Assembly (NCBI RefSeq): GCF_003865135.1
Contig: NZ_BHZC01000001.1
Location: forward strand, 3,534,001 to 3,598,000
Source of the DNA: Streptomyces chrestomyceticus JCM 4735
GTDB taxonomy: Bacteria > Actinomycetota > Actinomycetes > Streptomycetales > Streptomycetaceae
Length of the DNA: 64,000 nt
Reading direction: 5' to 3'
Shown: piece after piece, positions 43,306-51,672 of the stretch
Position numbering within the stretch: the first letter of the stretch is position 1
How the letters are laid out: each line of letters starts with the position of its first letter
The notes under the pieces: model-generated
What the model was told of the DNA's origin: nothing
What the model saw: the letters and a program-made list of their open reading frames with translations, nothing else
Database searches by the model: none
Program-made: the position numbers and the translations under genes

Positions 43306-44219
43306 CCGGGGCGGCGGGGCTGGGGCGGGTTTTTGAAGACTTCGTGTACGGCCAGGTAGTTCTTGCCGCTGTGGCCCTGGGCGATCGCCTGCTCGGTGAT
43401 CGCCTTCATGAGCTGCGGCTGGTCGGAGTGAAGGCCCTGTTCCACGCAGGTGCGGGTGATGTGGTCGAGCGCGTGGAGGTTCATCTCCAGGGTGCCCGCG
43501 TCGCCGGGATAGTCACCCCGGTCCAGGGCGGGCGCCTGCTCGGTGAGGGTCGCGGTCACCACTGCGGGCATGAACCAGTCGAGGGCGAGTTCGGCGAATG
43601 TGGTGGCCGGGACGTTCGCCGAGCCGACCAGGGCCGTGGCGTGCAGAAAGCCGTTCATGGTCGCGTACATCAGGTCGAGCAGTGCCGTGTTGTACAGCAC
43701 CGCCAGGCTGGGGTCGGTACCGAGGTACCGGGGGTCGCCCAGGCTCGCCAGCGTCGCCCGGTGCTCGTCGAAGACATGCCGCGCGCCGCTGTAGAGGAAG
43801 ACGGAGCCGGGGTGCCCGACGAGTGGCGGTGGCACCATGATCGCGCCGTCCAGGTAGGCGATGTGGCGTTCGGTCGCCCAACTGAGCGCTGTTCGCGCCT
43901 CGTTCGGGGTGCCGGAGTTGAGGTTCAGCAGGGCCCGGCCCTTCAGGGCGTCGGCTGCGGTGTCGAGAACCGCGTACATCGTCGCGTAGTCCTTGAGGCA
44001 CAGGACCGTGACGGGGCTCGCGGATGTCGCTTCGGCGGCCGTCCTTGCGCGGTGGGCGCCCTTGGTGACGAGGGTGTCGGCCTTCTCCGGGGTGCGGTTC
44101 CAGACGGTGGTGGGGTGGCCGTGTTGCAGCAGCGCTTCGGCCAGGGCGAGGCCCATGGGGCCGAGGCCGATGACGGTAACGGGGGTGGAATGAGAAGTTG
44201 TTGATGGGGTGTCAGTCAT
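43302..44219 (-). CDS. Imine-reductase-like NAD(P)-dependent oxidoreductase
   Basis: A 305-residue enzyme of the beta-hydroxyacid dehydrogenase superfamily. The N-terminal Rossmann domain has VTVIGLGPMGLALAEALL (Gly18, Gly20, Gly23) and TVWNRTPEKADTL, typical of NADPH use. The C-terminal helical domain has the interdomain helix with Asp in LYNTALLDLMYATMNGFLHA. That residue position is Asp or Tyr in Streptomyces imine reductases, which reduce cyclic imines to amines, instead of Lys as in 6-phosphogluconate or 3-hydroxyisobutyrate dehydrogenases. The natural substrate is unknown. A MerR-type promoter separates it from the divergent MerR gene. Confidence 0.82.
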   Translation of the reverse strand: MTDTPSTTSHSTPVTVIGLGPMGLALAEALLQHGHPTTVWNRTPEKADTLVTKGAHRARTAAEATSASPVTVLCLKDYATMYAVLDTAADALKGRALLNLNSGTPNEARTALSWATERHIAYLDGAIMVPPPLVGHPGSVFLYSGARHVFDEHRATLASLGDPRYLGTDPSLAVLYNTALLDLMYATMNGFLHATALVGSANVPATTFAELALDWFMPAVVTATLTEQAPALDRGDYPGDAGTLEMNLHALDHITRTCVEQGLHSDQPQLMKAITEQAIAQGHSGKNYLAVHEVFKNPPQPRRPG

Positions 44220-44226
44220 GCGGCCT

Positions 44227-44258
44227 AGACTGCTGTCTCACATCGGTGTGAGAGTCAA
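44227..44258 (-). promoter_or_regulatory. MerR-type promoter of the imine-reductase-like gene
   Basis: Minus-strand -35 TTGACT (44253-44258) and -10 CAGTCT (44227-44232) are 20 bp apart with the dyad CTCACATCGGTGTGAG (44237-44252) filling the spacer. The start codon is eight bases beyond the -10, consistent with a leaderless message. The adjacent MerR gene starts 21 bases upstream of the -35. Confidence 0.65.
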
Positions 44259-44278
44259 CTGGACGTGGTGGTCGTCAC

Positions 44279-44692
44279 ATGCGTATGGGGGAGTTCGCCC
44301 GGCGGACCGGGGTCAGCCCACGCCTGCTGCGCTACTACGAGGAGCAGGGGCTGCTCAAGCCGTCGCGGCGGTCGAGCGGGTACCGCGAATTCGCGGAAGA
44401 GGACATCGCCACCGTCCGGGGCATCCGCATGCTGCTCGGCGCCGGTCTCGGCACCGCCACGATCGCCGAACTGATGCCCTGCATGGTCGACGACGGGCAG
44501 ATCCTGGCGCCGGCCTGTTCCGGCATGCTGCCCGACCTGCACCGGGAACGTGAACGCCTCGACGAGGCCGTGGCCGGTCTGCTGGCCGCGCGGGAGAAGC
44601 TGGACGCCGTCATCGCCGCCACAGTGACGGCCGGGGGTGACGACGACGATCCGGAAGCCTGCCGTGCGGTGAAGAAGCCTGCCGTGCGGTGA
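44279..44692 (+). CDS. MerR-family regulator, divergent from the imine-reductase-like gene
   Basis: A 137-residue regulator: MGEFARRTGVSPRLLRYYEEQGLL with wing SGYREFAEEDIATV, then a dimerisation coiled coil (LHRERERLDEAVAGLLAAREKLDAVI). It should bind the dyad in the intervening promoter. The last codons fall in a 20-bp tandem duplication (44655-44694), so the protein now ends KKPAVR; without the duplication it would read about 15 codons further. A Cys pair (PCMVDDG, PACSGM) in the linker might sense metal or redox state, though it is also common in drug-responsive members. Confidence 0.88.
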   Translation: MRMGEFARRTGVSPRLLRYYEEQGLLKPSRRSSGYREFAEEDIATVRGIRMLLGAGLGTATIAELMPCMVDDGQILAPACSGMLPDLHRERERLDEAVAGLLAAREKLDAVIAATVTAGGDDDDPEACRAVKKPAVR

Positions 44693-44694
44693 AG
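44655..44694 (+). repeat. 20-bp perfect tandem duplication at the MerR 3' end
   Basis: AAGCCTGCCGTGCGGTGAAG occurs twice back to back. The second copy is read in a different frame, and its TGA supplies the present stop codon. Confidence 0.95.
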
Positions 44695-44780
44695 CGGGCC
44701 GCTGATGTCGCTGCGTCGCCGCTCGGTACGGCGTCCGGCTGACGCCGGCAGAGGGCTGGCTTCGCGGACCGTCGCCGGGG

Positions 44781-46049
44781 TCAGTCGGCTCGGTGGTGGC
44801 CCAAGCGTGCGCGGTCGGCCGCCGCGGCGCCCTGCTCCCAGCCGTCGGCGTCGCGTACGCCCCGCATCCGGACGGCGGCGGTGTCGGGGAACAGTTCGCC
44901 GGTGGTCTCCGCCACGGCGACCTCGCGGGCGGCCAGGACCGGGAGGAGGCCGGGGGCGTCGGTGGCGGCCTCGGCGGTGGTCGCTTCGGTGACCGTGGCC
45001 AGGCGGGCGCGGATGCGGTCGGCGTACGCGACGAGGAAGGTCTGGCGGAAGTCGCGGGTACGGCGGGACCGGCCGCGGCTGTGGTGGGCGTCGCCCGCGC
45101 GGTGCATGGCGGTGGTGGCCTGGAGGAGCAGGGACGTGTAGAGGAGTTCGGCGGCCTCCAGGTCGGCTTCGAAGCCGATGAGGGTGGAGAAGCCGACATC
45201 GCCGGACCAGACGGCCTGGCAGCGGTTGGCGGCGGCGACGGCGTCGAGCAGCAGGGCCTTCGCCTGCTCGTACGGGCCTTCGATGCCGATGCGGATGGCG
45301 GAAGGGGCGATGCCCCGACCAGCGCTCGCGCCGGTACCGGTGTGGTCGAGCAGTGCCTCGTCGATGCTGTGCCGCGCCATCAGCTCCTGCGCCTTGGCCG
45401 ACAGGGCCTCCGCCTCGTCCGGGTAGTCCGTCGCCTCGGCCTTGGCCAGCAGGCCGCGGATACGGCCCAGGGTCCGGGACTCGGCGGGCGTGCTCGCGCG
45501 CGCCGGAGCGGCGGCCGGGAGGGGCGTGATGCGGGGCAGCCGCGCCAGGACGCGCAGCGCTGCCAGTACGTCGTACGTCGTCTCGAAGCGCGAGCTGCGG
45601 CGGCGGTGCGCCAGCTCCTGCATGTAGCGGGCGTCCGACTGCCACCAGGTCTCGGCTCCGAGGTCGCGTAGCTGGGCCGCCCAGCGGGGCCCTCGGGCGC
45701 GTTCCGCCGCCCGGCCCGCGCGCTGCGCCTCGGCCGCCATCGCGTCCACGACGACGGCGGTACGCGGGCCGCCGCCCGTCTCTCGCCGTACGATCCGCTC
45801 CAGGTCGGCGGGCTGCCAGCCGCCCTGCCAGCAGCGCCGTACGCCGTCCTCCGCCGCGGCCAGCAGCGCGGCGCTGACGGCTTCCGGGCCTTCGGGCGCC
45901 GCCGCCAGCATCGAGGCGCCGGCTTCCAGGGCGTCCTCGGCGGGCGTCCCGTCCTCGGCGTACCGGACGGTACCGAGAACGGTGCCGACCAGTTCACCGG
46001 CCGCCGCCCGGCCGCCCCGCTGCCGCTGTCCGTCGTCGCGCTTGCTCAC
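44781..46049 (-). CDS. DUF2786 domain protein
   Basis: A 422-residue soluble protein. The recognised part is the DUF2786 helical region near residues 195-235: LGRIRGLLAKAEATDYPDEAEALSAKAQELMARHSIDEAL. Flanking regions are Ala/Arg-rich helical (an N-terminal module with GGWQPADLERIVRRETGGG and a C-terminal module with AHHSRGRSRRTRDFRQTFLVAYADRIRARL). It is found across actinobacteria, including phage-related genomes, with unknown function. It is followed by no same-strand gene, and the transpeptidase terminator hairpin lies just upstream of its start. Confidence 0.82.
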   Translation of the reverse strand: MSKRDDGQRQRGGRAAAGELVGTVLGTVRYAEDGTPAEDALEAGASMLAAAPEGPEAVSAALLAAAEDGVRRCWQGGWQPADLERIVRRETGGGPRTAVVVDAMAAEAQRAGRAAERARGPRWAAQLRDLGAETWWQSDARYMQELAHRRRSSRFETTYDVLAALRVLARLPRITPLPAAAPARASTPAESRTLGRIRGLLAKAEATDYPDEAEALSAKAQELMARHSIDEALLDHTGTGASAGRGIAPSAIRIGIEGPYEQAKALLLDAVAAANRCQAVWSGDVGFSTLIGFEADLEAAELLYTSLLLQATTAMHRAGDAHHSRGRSRRTRDFRQTFLVAYADRIRARLATVTEATTAEAATDAPGLLPVLAAREVAVAETTGELFPDTAAVRMRGVRDADGWEQGAAAADRARLGHHRAD

Positions 46050-46063
46050 GTGGTCACGATACG

Positions 46064-46105
46064 GAGGGCGGGCCCCCGCCTGCGCACCGGCGGGGGTCCG
46101 CCCTC
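46064..46105 (-). terminator. Terminator hairpin after the L,D-transpeptidase gene
   Basis: A 17-bp stem with a single mismatch (arms 46064-46080 and 46089-46105, 8-base loop) lies 18 bases past the transpeptidase stop and directly before the DUF2786 start on the same strand. Confidence 0.8.
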
Positions 46106-46122
46106 GGAGGGAGAGGGGAGCG

Positions 46123-47367
46123 CTACTTCACGGCGCTGCCCGCCACCCACTCGTTCCAGTCCATGTTCCAGCCATTGAGGCCGTTGTCCGGCTTGATGGT
46201 CTTGTCCGGGGAGTTGATCATGTGGACGACGTCGCCGATCAGCGAGTTCTGGTAGAACCAGGCGCCGTCCGTGCCGGGGTCGCCGGCGCCCTTCACGTCC
46301 TCCAGGCCGATGCAGCCGTGGCTGGTGTTGGCGTTGCCGAAGATGCCCTTGCCCCAGTAGTTGCCGTGCAGGAACGTGCCGGAGCTGGACAGCCGCATGG
46401 CGTGCGGGACGTCGGGGATGTCGTACTCACCCTTGCCGTCGTTGTTGGTGAAGCCGACCGTGGAGCCGTCCATCCGAGTCTGCTGGTACTTCTCCGAGAT
46501 GACCATCTTGCCGTTGTACGTCGGGTGGTCCTTGCTGCCCGCGGAGATCGGGATGGTCTTGATCGTCTTGCCGTCGCGGACCACCGTCATCTGGTGCGTC
46601 TTGGCGTCGACCGTGCTGACCTGGGAGCGGCCGATCTGGAAGTCGACCTTCTTGTTCTGGACGCCCTTGACGCCGGGCGCGGCCTCGACGCCGTCCAGCT
46701 TCAGGTCCACGCTGACCTTGGAATGCGGCTTCCAGTAGTCCTTGGGGCGGAAGTCCAGACGCTGGTCGCCGAACCAGTGGCCGACGATCTCCTGGTTGCT
46801 GCTGGACGCCACCTTGATCGCGGACTGGACGTCCTTCTTGTTCTTCACGGGCTTGTCGAAGTTGACCGACACCGGCATCCCGACGCCGACGGTCGAGCCG
46901 TCCTCCGGCGTGTAGTTGCCTATGAAGCTGTTCTTCGGGGAGACCGTGGTGAAGGTCGAGTGCTCCACCGCCTTGCGGCCGTCGCCGTCGGCGGCGTGCG
47001 CGGTGATCGTGTACTTGGTCGAGCGCTCCAGTTGCTTCTTCGGCTGCCAGGACTTGCCGTCGGCGGCGAGCGTGCCCTCGACCGGCTTCTTGCTCTCCCC
47101 GGCGGTCATCGTGACGTCGGTGAGCTTGCCGCCGTCGACGGTGACCTTGGCGGCGCTGTTGATGCCCGCGTCGGCGGAGCCGTTCTTCGGTTCGATCTTG
47201 ATCTTGGCTTCCGAGGCGTCCTTCGCCGCCGCCTCGTCGACCTTCTTCGTGTTGTCCTGGCCGCCCCCGTCACCACCGTCACCGCCACCGCACGCCCCGA
47301 GTGTCAGCACACCCCCGAGCAGCGCGGCAGTGGCTATCAGGCCCTTGCGACGCTTGCTGTCCGTCAT
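46123..47367 (-). CDS. L,D-transpeptidase lipoprotein (Ig-like domains plus YkuD)
   Basis: A 414-residue exported lipoprotein with lipobox LTLGAC, an Asp/Gly/Lys linker, two Ig-like domains (KNGSADAGINSAAKVTVDGG and IGNYTPEDGSTVGVGMPVSV regions) and a C-terminal YkuD catalytic domain with the HGNYWG and SHGCIGL motifs (catalytic Cys in HGCIG). It forms 3-3 crosslinks between meso- or LL-diaminopimelate residues of peptidoglycan, like mycobacterial LdtB. The start at 47367 (MTDSKRRK) is favoured because GGAG lies seven bases upstream; another in-frame ATG is at 47382. Terminated by a strong hairpin. Confidence 0.94.
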   Translation of the reverse strand: MTDSKRRKGLIATAALLGGVLTLGACGGGDGGDGGGQDNTKKVDEAAAKDASEAKIKIEPKNGSADAGINSAAKVTVDGGKLTDVTMTAGESKKPVEGTLAADGKSWQPKKQLERSTKYTITAHAADGDGRKAVEHSTFTTVSPKNSFIGNYTPEDGSTVGVGMPVSVNFDKPVKNKKDVQSAIKVASSSNQEIVGHWFGDQRLDFRPKDYWKPHSKVSVDLKLDGVEAAPGVKGVQNKKVDFQIGRSQVSTVDAKTHQMTVVRDGKTIKTIPISAGSKDHPTYNGKMVISEKYQQTRMDGSTVGFTNNDGKGEYDIPDVPHAMRLSSSGTFLHGNYWGKGIFGNANTSHGCIGLEDVKGAGDPGTDGAWFYQNSLIGDVVHMINSPDKTIKPDNGLNGWNMDWNEWVAGSAVK

Positions 47368-47540
47368 CACACGATTCTCCATTGCCTTGCTGCCGAACCC
47401 GAAAACCCCCGAGCCGGGCGCCGCACCGCAGACTGCCGGCCGACACCATCAGGAACGCCTGTTCCGTTTCGTCCGTTCCATACCTACGGCGGCTGTGGGA
47501 AACGCCACGCAACCCCCGTACGGCGACGGGCGTCGAACGG

Positions 47541-47624
47541 AGATCGCGTGGCGGTCGTACGGGATCGCGTGGCGGTCGTACGGGATCGCATGGCGGCCGT
47601 ACGGGATCGCGTGACGGTCGTACG
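47541..47624. repeat. Four tandem copies of a 21-bp unit
   Basis: Units begin at 47541, 47562, 47583 and 47604. Consensus GATCGCGTGGCGGTCGTACG plus one base, with at most two differences per copy; broken half-units follow to 47660. They fill most of the gap upstream of the transpeptidase gene. Confidence 0.92.
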
Positions 47625-47666
47625 CGGTCGTACGGAGATCGTGTGGCGTCGGCCGCGGGCGGCTCC

Positions 47667-48050
47667 TCAGAAGCGGACGCGCACCCCGTCCGCCGACGTC
47701 CCGTCCGCCCCGGCCTCCTCGTCCTCCGGGAAGTCGTCGTCCTCGGCGTCGTGCCCGAGGACCCACTCCGCGTCGGCGTCGTAGTCGATCTCCTCGCTGC
47801 TCCAGGACGCCTGTGTCAGCTCCACCCCTGGAACGCCCTCGACCAGGTCGAAGGGGTCCACGAGGTACGCCAGCGCCTCCGCCGGATCGGTCTGGACCGT
47901 TTCCCGCGCATGGCCGCGCTCCTCCTCGGGTAGAGAAGGGTCACCGTTGATGTGGTCGAGTGCCGCGCCGGTCAGCCGGTCCGAGTCGGCGACCTCCATG
48001 ACGAGTTCGACATGGAGCCGGACAAACCGTGATGTCTCGTCGTTGCTCAT
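47667..48050 (-). CDS. Acidic protein of unknown function
   Basis: A 127-residue protein that is very acidic towards the C-terminus (DYDADAEWVLGHDAEDDDFPEDEEA). The N-terminal half is helical (SRFVRLHVELVMEVADSDRLTGAALDHI). No signal sequence or known domain. The start at 48050 gives MSNDETSRF; the upstream context ACTCCCTGAC on the other strand reads as a weak ribosome site. Codon use is typical, so I believe it is real. It is divergent from the LAXTG gene across 109 bases. Confidence 0.65.
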   Translation of the reverse strand: MSNDETSRFVRLHVELVMEVADSDRLTGAALDHINGDPSLPEEERGHARETVQTDPAEALAYLVDPFDLVEGVPGVELTQASWSSEEIDYDADAEWVLGHDAEDDDFPEDEEAGADGTSADGVRVRF

Positions 48051-48159
48051 GTCAGGGAGCGTAAGCACCACCGGCTCCTGACTTCCCCACGACCCGCGGC
48101 TGTCACTAACATCTGTTGTCAACGGTCAATTTGCCGAGCCCACAAGGGGGATCGTTTCC

Positions 48160-48501
48160 GTGCCCGTGACCGCACGTCGACCACTGCTGACCGCCGCAGC
48201 CGCGGGATCGGTACTGCTCGCCCTGTGGTTCGTACCGTCCGCGAACGCCACCGTCGAACACGGCGAACGGACGCCGCACGACACCCCCCGGTCGGCCCAG
48301 CGGGCCCAGGAGACGCAGTCGCACGCCGCCACGCGGACCGGTACGGACCAGCAGGGTTCCGCGGCCGCGCAGGGGGCACTGCTCGCCGACACCGGCGCGT
48401 TCGACACCACGCCGTACGTCGTCGGAGGCGCCGCCTTCCTCGGTATCGGCGCCGGGCTGGTCGGCTTCTCCGTCCGCCGCACCCGCGGCGACGCGGCCTG
48501 A
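48160..48501 (+). CDS. Small LAXTG cell-wall protein (sortase E substrate)
   Basis: A 113-residue exported protein. Signal peptide at residues about 1-30 (ARRPLLTAAAAGSVLLALW, cleavage after ANA), a short Gln/Thr/His-rich exposed segment, then LADTG at 75-79, a hydrophobic helix (YVVGGAAFLGIGAGLVGF) and the basic tail RRTRGDAA. This is a complete cell-wall sorting signal, and LAXTG is the motif used by class E sortases in Streptomyces, as on the long chaplins. The mature exposed part would be only about 48 residues. GTG start with AAGGGGG nine bases upstream. Role unknown; wall surface attachment is well supported. Confidence 0.85.
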   Translation: MPVTARRPLLTAAAAGSVLLALWFVPSANATVEHGERTPHDTPRSAQRAQETQSHAATRTGTDQQGSAAAQGALLADTGAFDTTPYVVGGAAFLGIGAGLVGFSVRRTRGDAA

Positions 48502-48718
48502 CCGTCCGGCCTGGCGCAAGCCTGACCGTCCCGACCTGGCAAAGAAGCGCGGAGAACCGCGCGGATCTGCGGAGACGCACGCGGAACAGCGGTGATGTGC
48601 GCGGAACGGCGGTGAGTGCGCCGCGGATCCGCAGCCGGCGGCCGGGCGGAGCGGGCCGGGCCCGCCCCACCGGATCAGCGGCCCGCAGACCGGCTGCCCG
48701 CCCCGGCCGCCCGCCCCG

Positions 48719-50263
48719 TCAGGCCAGCTCGCCGGTGACCTCTTCGACCGCCGCGACCAGCCGGCCGTCGCGCACGAACTCGTACGCCGCCTCCAGATCC
48801 GGCGCGAGGAAACGGTCCTCCCCCGGGCCCTGCACACCCGCGGCCCGTACGGCGTCCAGCACCGCGCGGGTGGCCGGCGCCGGGGTGAGGCCCGTGCGCA
48901 TCTCCACCGCGCGGGTCGCCGCGTACAGCTCGACGGCGAGCACCCGGGTCAGGTTGTCCACGGCGGTCCGCAGCTTGCGCGCCGCCGACCAGCCCATCGA
49001 GACGTGGTCCTCCTGCATCGCGGAGGACGGGATGGAGTCCACCGAGGCGGGCGCCGCCAGCCGCTTCAGCTCGCTGACCAGCGCCGCCTGCGTGTACTGG
49101 GCGATCATCAGACCCGAGTCGACGCCCGGGTCGCCGGCCAGGAAGGCGGGCAGGCCGTGCGAGCGGTTCTTGTCCAGCAGGCGGTCCGTACGGCGCTCCG
49201 CGATGGAGCCGAGGTCGGCCGCGGCGACGGCGAGGAAGTCCAGGACGTACGCGACCGGCGCGCCGTGGAAGTTGCCGTTCGACTCGACCCGGCCGTCCTC
49301 CAGCACCACCGGGTTGTCGACGGCGGCGGCCAGCTCGCGGCTCGCGACCAGGCGGGCGTGGTCCAGCGTGTCCCGGCCCGCGCCCGCGACCTGCGGGGCG
49401 CAGCGGATGGAGTAGGCGTCCTGGACGCGCGGCGCGTCGTCCTGGTGGTGGCCGGTGAGTCCCGAACCGGCCAGGACCTTGAGCATGTTGGCGGCCGAGG
49501 CGGCCTGCCCGGGGTGCGGGCGGATGGCGTGCAGCTCGGGCGCGAGCACCTTGTCGGTGCCGAGCAGCGCCTCCAGGGAGAGCGCCGCGGTGATGTCCGC
49601 GGTGGTGAAGAGGCGGGCCAGGTCGGCGCAGGCCATGACGAGCATGCCGAGCATGCCGTCGGTGCCGTTCAGGAGGGCCAGGCCCTCCTTCTCGCGCAGT
49701 TCGACCGGCGCGATGCCGTGCTCGGCGAGCAGCTCGCCGGCCGGGCGGACGACGCCGTCCGGGCCCTCCGCCTCGCCCTCGCCCATGAGCGTCAGCGCGC
49801 AGTGCGACAGCGGCGCGAGGTCGCCGGAGCAGCCGAGCGAGCCGTACTCGTGGACGACCGGGGTGATGCCCGCGTTGAGGATCTCCGCCATGGTGGCGAC
49901 GACCAGCGGCCGGACGCCCGTGTGCCCGGAGGCGAGCGTCTTGAGGCGCAGGAACATCAGGGCGCGGACGACCTCGCGCTCCACCCGCGGGCCCATGCCG
50001 GCGGCGTGCGAGCGCACGATGTTGCGCTGGAGCTGGGCGCGCAGCTCCGGGCTGATGTGGCGTACGGCCAGGGCGCCGAAGCCCGTGGAGACGCCGTACA
50101 CCGGGTCCGGCTTGGCGGCGAGGTCGTCGATGACCGCGCGGGCGGCGGCGACGGCCGCCGTGGCCTCCTCGGACAGCTCGATACGGGCGGCGCCGCGGGC
50201 GACGGCGATGACGTCCTGTGCGGTCGTGCCGGACGTCCCCAGCACCACAGTGTGCATATCCAT
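48719..50263 (-). CDS. hutH: Histidine ammonia-lyase
   Basis: A 514-residue cytosolic tetrameric enzyme converting histidine to urocanate and ammonia. The prosthetic MIO group forms from residues 145-147 in GSLGCSGDLAPLSH; Cys-Ser-Gly instead of Ala-Ser-Gly is what I recall from Streptomyces HutH. Other blocks are NIVRSHAAGMGP, GHHQDDAPRVQDAYSIRCAPQV and IPSSAMQEDHVSMGW. The start is MDMHTVV; a TAGGGT element eight bases before it suggests a leaderless transcript. Repression by a HutR-like protein is likely but no operator is clear. Confidence 0.97.
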   Translation of the reverse strand: MDMHTVVLGTSGTTAQDVIAVARGAARIELSEEATAAVAAARAVIDDLAAKPDPVYGVSTGFGALAVRHISPELRAQLQRNIVRSHAAGMGPRVEREVVRALMFLRLKTLASGHTGVRPLVVATMAEILNAGITPVVHEYGSLGCSGDLAPLSHCALTLMGEGEAEGPDGVVRPAGELLAEHGIAPVELREKEGLALLNGTDGMLGMLVMACADLARLFTTADITAALSLEALLGTDKVLAPELHAIRPHPGQAASAANMLKVLAGSGLTGHHQDDAPRVQDAYSIRCAPQVAGAGRDTLDHARLVASRELAAAVDNPVVLEDGRVESNGNFHGAPVAYVLDFLAVAAADLGSIAERRTDRLLDKNRSHGLPAFLAGDPGVDSGLMIAQYTQAALVSELKRLAAPASVDSIPSSAMQEDHVSMGWSAARKLRTAVDNLTRVLAVELYAATRAVEMRTGLTPAPATRAVLDAVRAAGVQGPGEDRFLAPDLEAAYEFVRDGRLVAAVEEVTGELA

Positions 50264-50349
50264 ATTCAGGCACCCTAGAGACTGAATCCCTGGATGTCAC
50301 CACTGGGATGTCCGGCTCGGTGGCGGGCGGGGTGAGCACCGTACGCGGT

Positions 50350-50391
50350 CGGGCGGGCCGGGCACGTCCGCGGGCGGGCCGGGCACGTACG
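50350..50391. repeat. Two copies of a 21-bp unit upstream of hutH
   Basis: CGGGCGGGCCGGGCACGT occurs at 50350 and 50371, a 21-bp period, in the 147-bp gap between hutH and the GGDEF gene. A related partial copy flanks it. Confidence 0.7.
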
Positions 50392-50410
50392 CGGCCGGGC
50401 GGCGGCCCGG

Positions 50411-51565
50411 TCACCGGCGGAAGCGGCGGCGTTCCGTCGACGAGGCGCGTTCCGGGGCGTCGGCCAGGCGGATCACCGGGTCGTCCGTACCGCCGTCCCG
50501 GCCCGCCACCACCGGGCCGCGCGAACCGGAGCCCTTCGCCCGGTACTGGGCGGCGTCCGCCAGCCGGAACAGCCGGCGGGCCGAGCGCACCGGACCGATC
50601 GGGTCGCCGGTCGACGCGACGCCGACCGCCACCCCCTCGCCGAGCTCCAGCTCCGCCGCCCGGTCGCACAGCTCGGCGGCCACCTTGGCCACCTCGTCGG
50701 CCGACGGGCCCACCGTGAGCAGGCAGAACTCATCGCCGCCGAGCCGGGCGGCGAGGGCACCGGGCAGTATGGCGCCGCACAGCGACAGCACCGAGCCGAA
50801 ACGTTCCAGCAGCCGGTCGCCGACGGCGTGCCCGCAGGAGTCGTTCACCCGCTTCAGCCCGTTCAGATCGCACACCACCAGGCTCACCACCGCGCCGTCC
50901 CGCCGGTGCCGCTCCAGGGCCTCGTCGAGCCGCATGTCCACCGCGCGCCGGTTGGCCAGGCCGGTCAACGCGTCGGTGAACGCCAGCCGGCGCGCCTCCG
51001 CCAGCCGCTCGGTCTGCGCGATCCCGGCCGCCGTCACCGCGGCCAGCACGGTGGCGAAATCCGCGTCCTCGCGCGTGAAGACCGGCTCCCCGGCCGAGCG
51101 GGCCACGTACAGTTCGCCCCACGCCCGCCCGTGCAGCACGATCGGCGCGACCACGCAGCAGCCACGGCCCCTGCGGCGCAGCGCGGCGACCCGCTGGTGG
51201 TTGTAGCGGCCGTCCTGCGGGCCGTCCCCGACGGTCTCCACCCAGGCGTTGGGCTGGCCGCCCCCGGCCCACTGCTCGTGCAGGAATCCGACGATCTCCG
51301 GGAACTCGTGCACCGGGTAGGACTCGTCCTCGGGGTACGGCACCTCCCCGTCGGCCAGCTCACCGACGTTGACCAGCACCTTCAGCCGGCCCAGCTCACG
51401 CTCCCAGGCCGAGACCGCCGCGAACGAGCCCCCCAGGGCGGCCCGCACCCCGTCCGCGGCGGCCCGCACCGACGCGCGCGGGGTGTGCGCCGCCGCCATC
51501 GCCTGCGCGAGTGCCACCACGGCCCGGAGCCTGTCATCGCCGTCACCCGTCACCGGACCTCGCAT
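50411..51565 (-). CDS. GAF-GGDEF diguanylate cyclase-like protein
   Basis: A 384-residue protein with an N-terminal GAF-like sensor (RLRAVVALAQAMAAAHTP to EPVFTREDADFATVLAAVTAAGIAQTERL) and a C-terminal GGDEF domain: FTDALTGLANRRAVDMRL, metal ligand VVCDLNGLKRVNDSCGHAVGD and an intact active site ARLGGDEFCLLTVG. It should make cyclic di-GMP, which governs Streptomyces development through BldD. No RxxD inhibitory site is obvious before GGDEF. I recall a GAF-GGDEF gene beside hutH in S. coelicolor (CdgE), but the name is not certain. The start could be further upstream; ATG 51565 was chosen as the first after a stop-rich region. It is 107 bp downstream of the enoyl-CoA hydratase gene. Confidence 0.9.
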   Translation of the reverse strand: MRGPVTGDGDDRLRAVVALAQAMAAAHTPRASVRAAADGVRAALGGSFAAVSAWERELGRLKVLVNVGELADGEVPYPEDESYPVHEFPEIVGFLHEQWAGGGQPNAWVETVGDGPQDGRYNHQRVAALRRRGRGCCVVAPIVLHGRAWGELYVARSAGEPVFTREDADFATVLAAVTAAGIAQTERLAEARRLAFTDALTGLANRRAVDMRLDEALERHRRDGAVVSLVVCDLNGLKRVNDSCGHAVGDRLLERFGSVLSLCGAILPGALAARLGGDEFCLLTVGPSADEVAKVAAELCDRAAELELGEGVAVGVASTGDPIGPVRSARRLFRLADAAQYRAKGSGSRGPVVAGRDGGTDDPVIRLADAPERASSTERRRFRR

Positions 51566-51672
51566 TCCGTCACCGTGAGCACTACGTGTCACTACAGCGT
51601 AGGAATGTTCCACAGCGTCCGCCCTTTCCGACCGGTACCGACCTGTTCCGACCGGGCGGGGCCGGGTACCCC

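Noticed and set aside
47541..47624. 21-bp repeats considered as a CRISPR array
   Set aside because: The units are directly adjacent with no spacers and no cas gene is present; this is a simple tandem repeat.
48719..50263. Cys-Ser-Gly in place of Ala-Ser-Gly in HutH, considered as an inactivating change
   Set aside because: As far as I recall, Streptomyces histidine ammonia-lyases naturally have Cys-Ser-Gly at the MIO site, so it is not a lesion.
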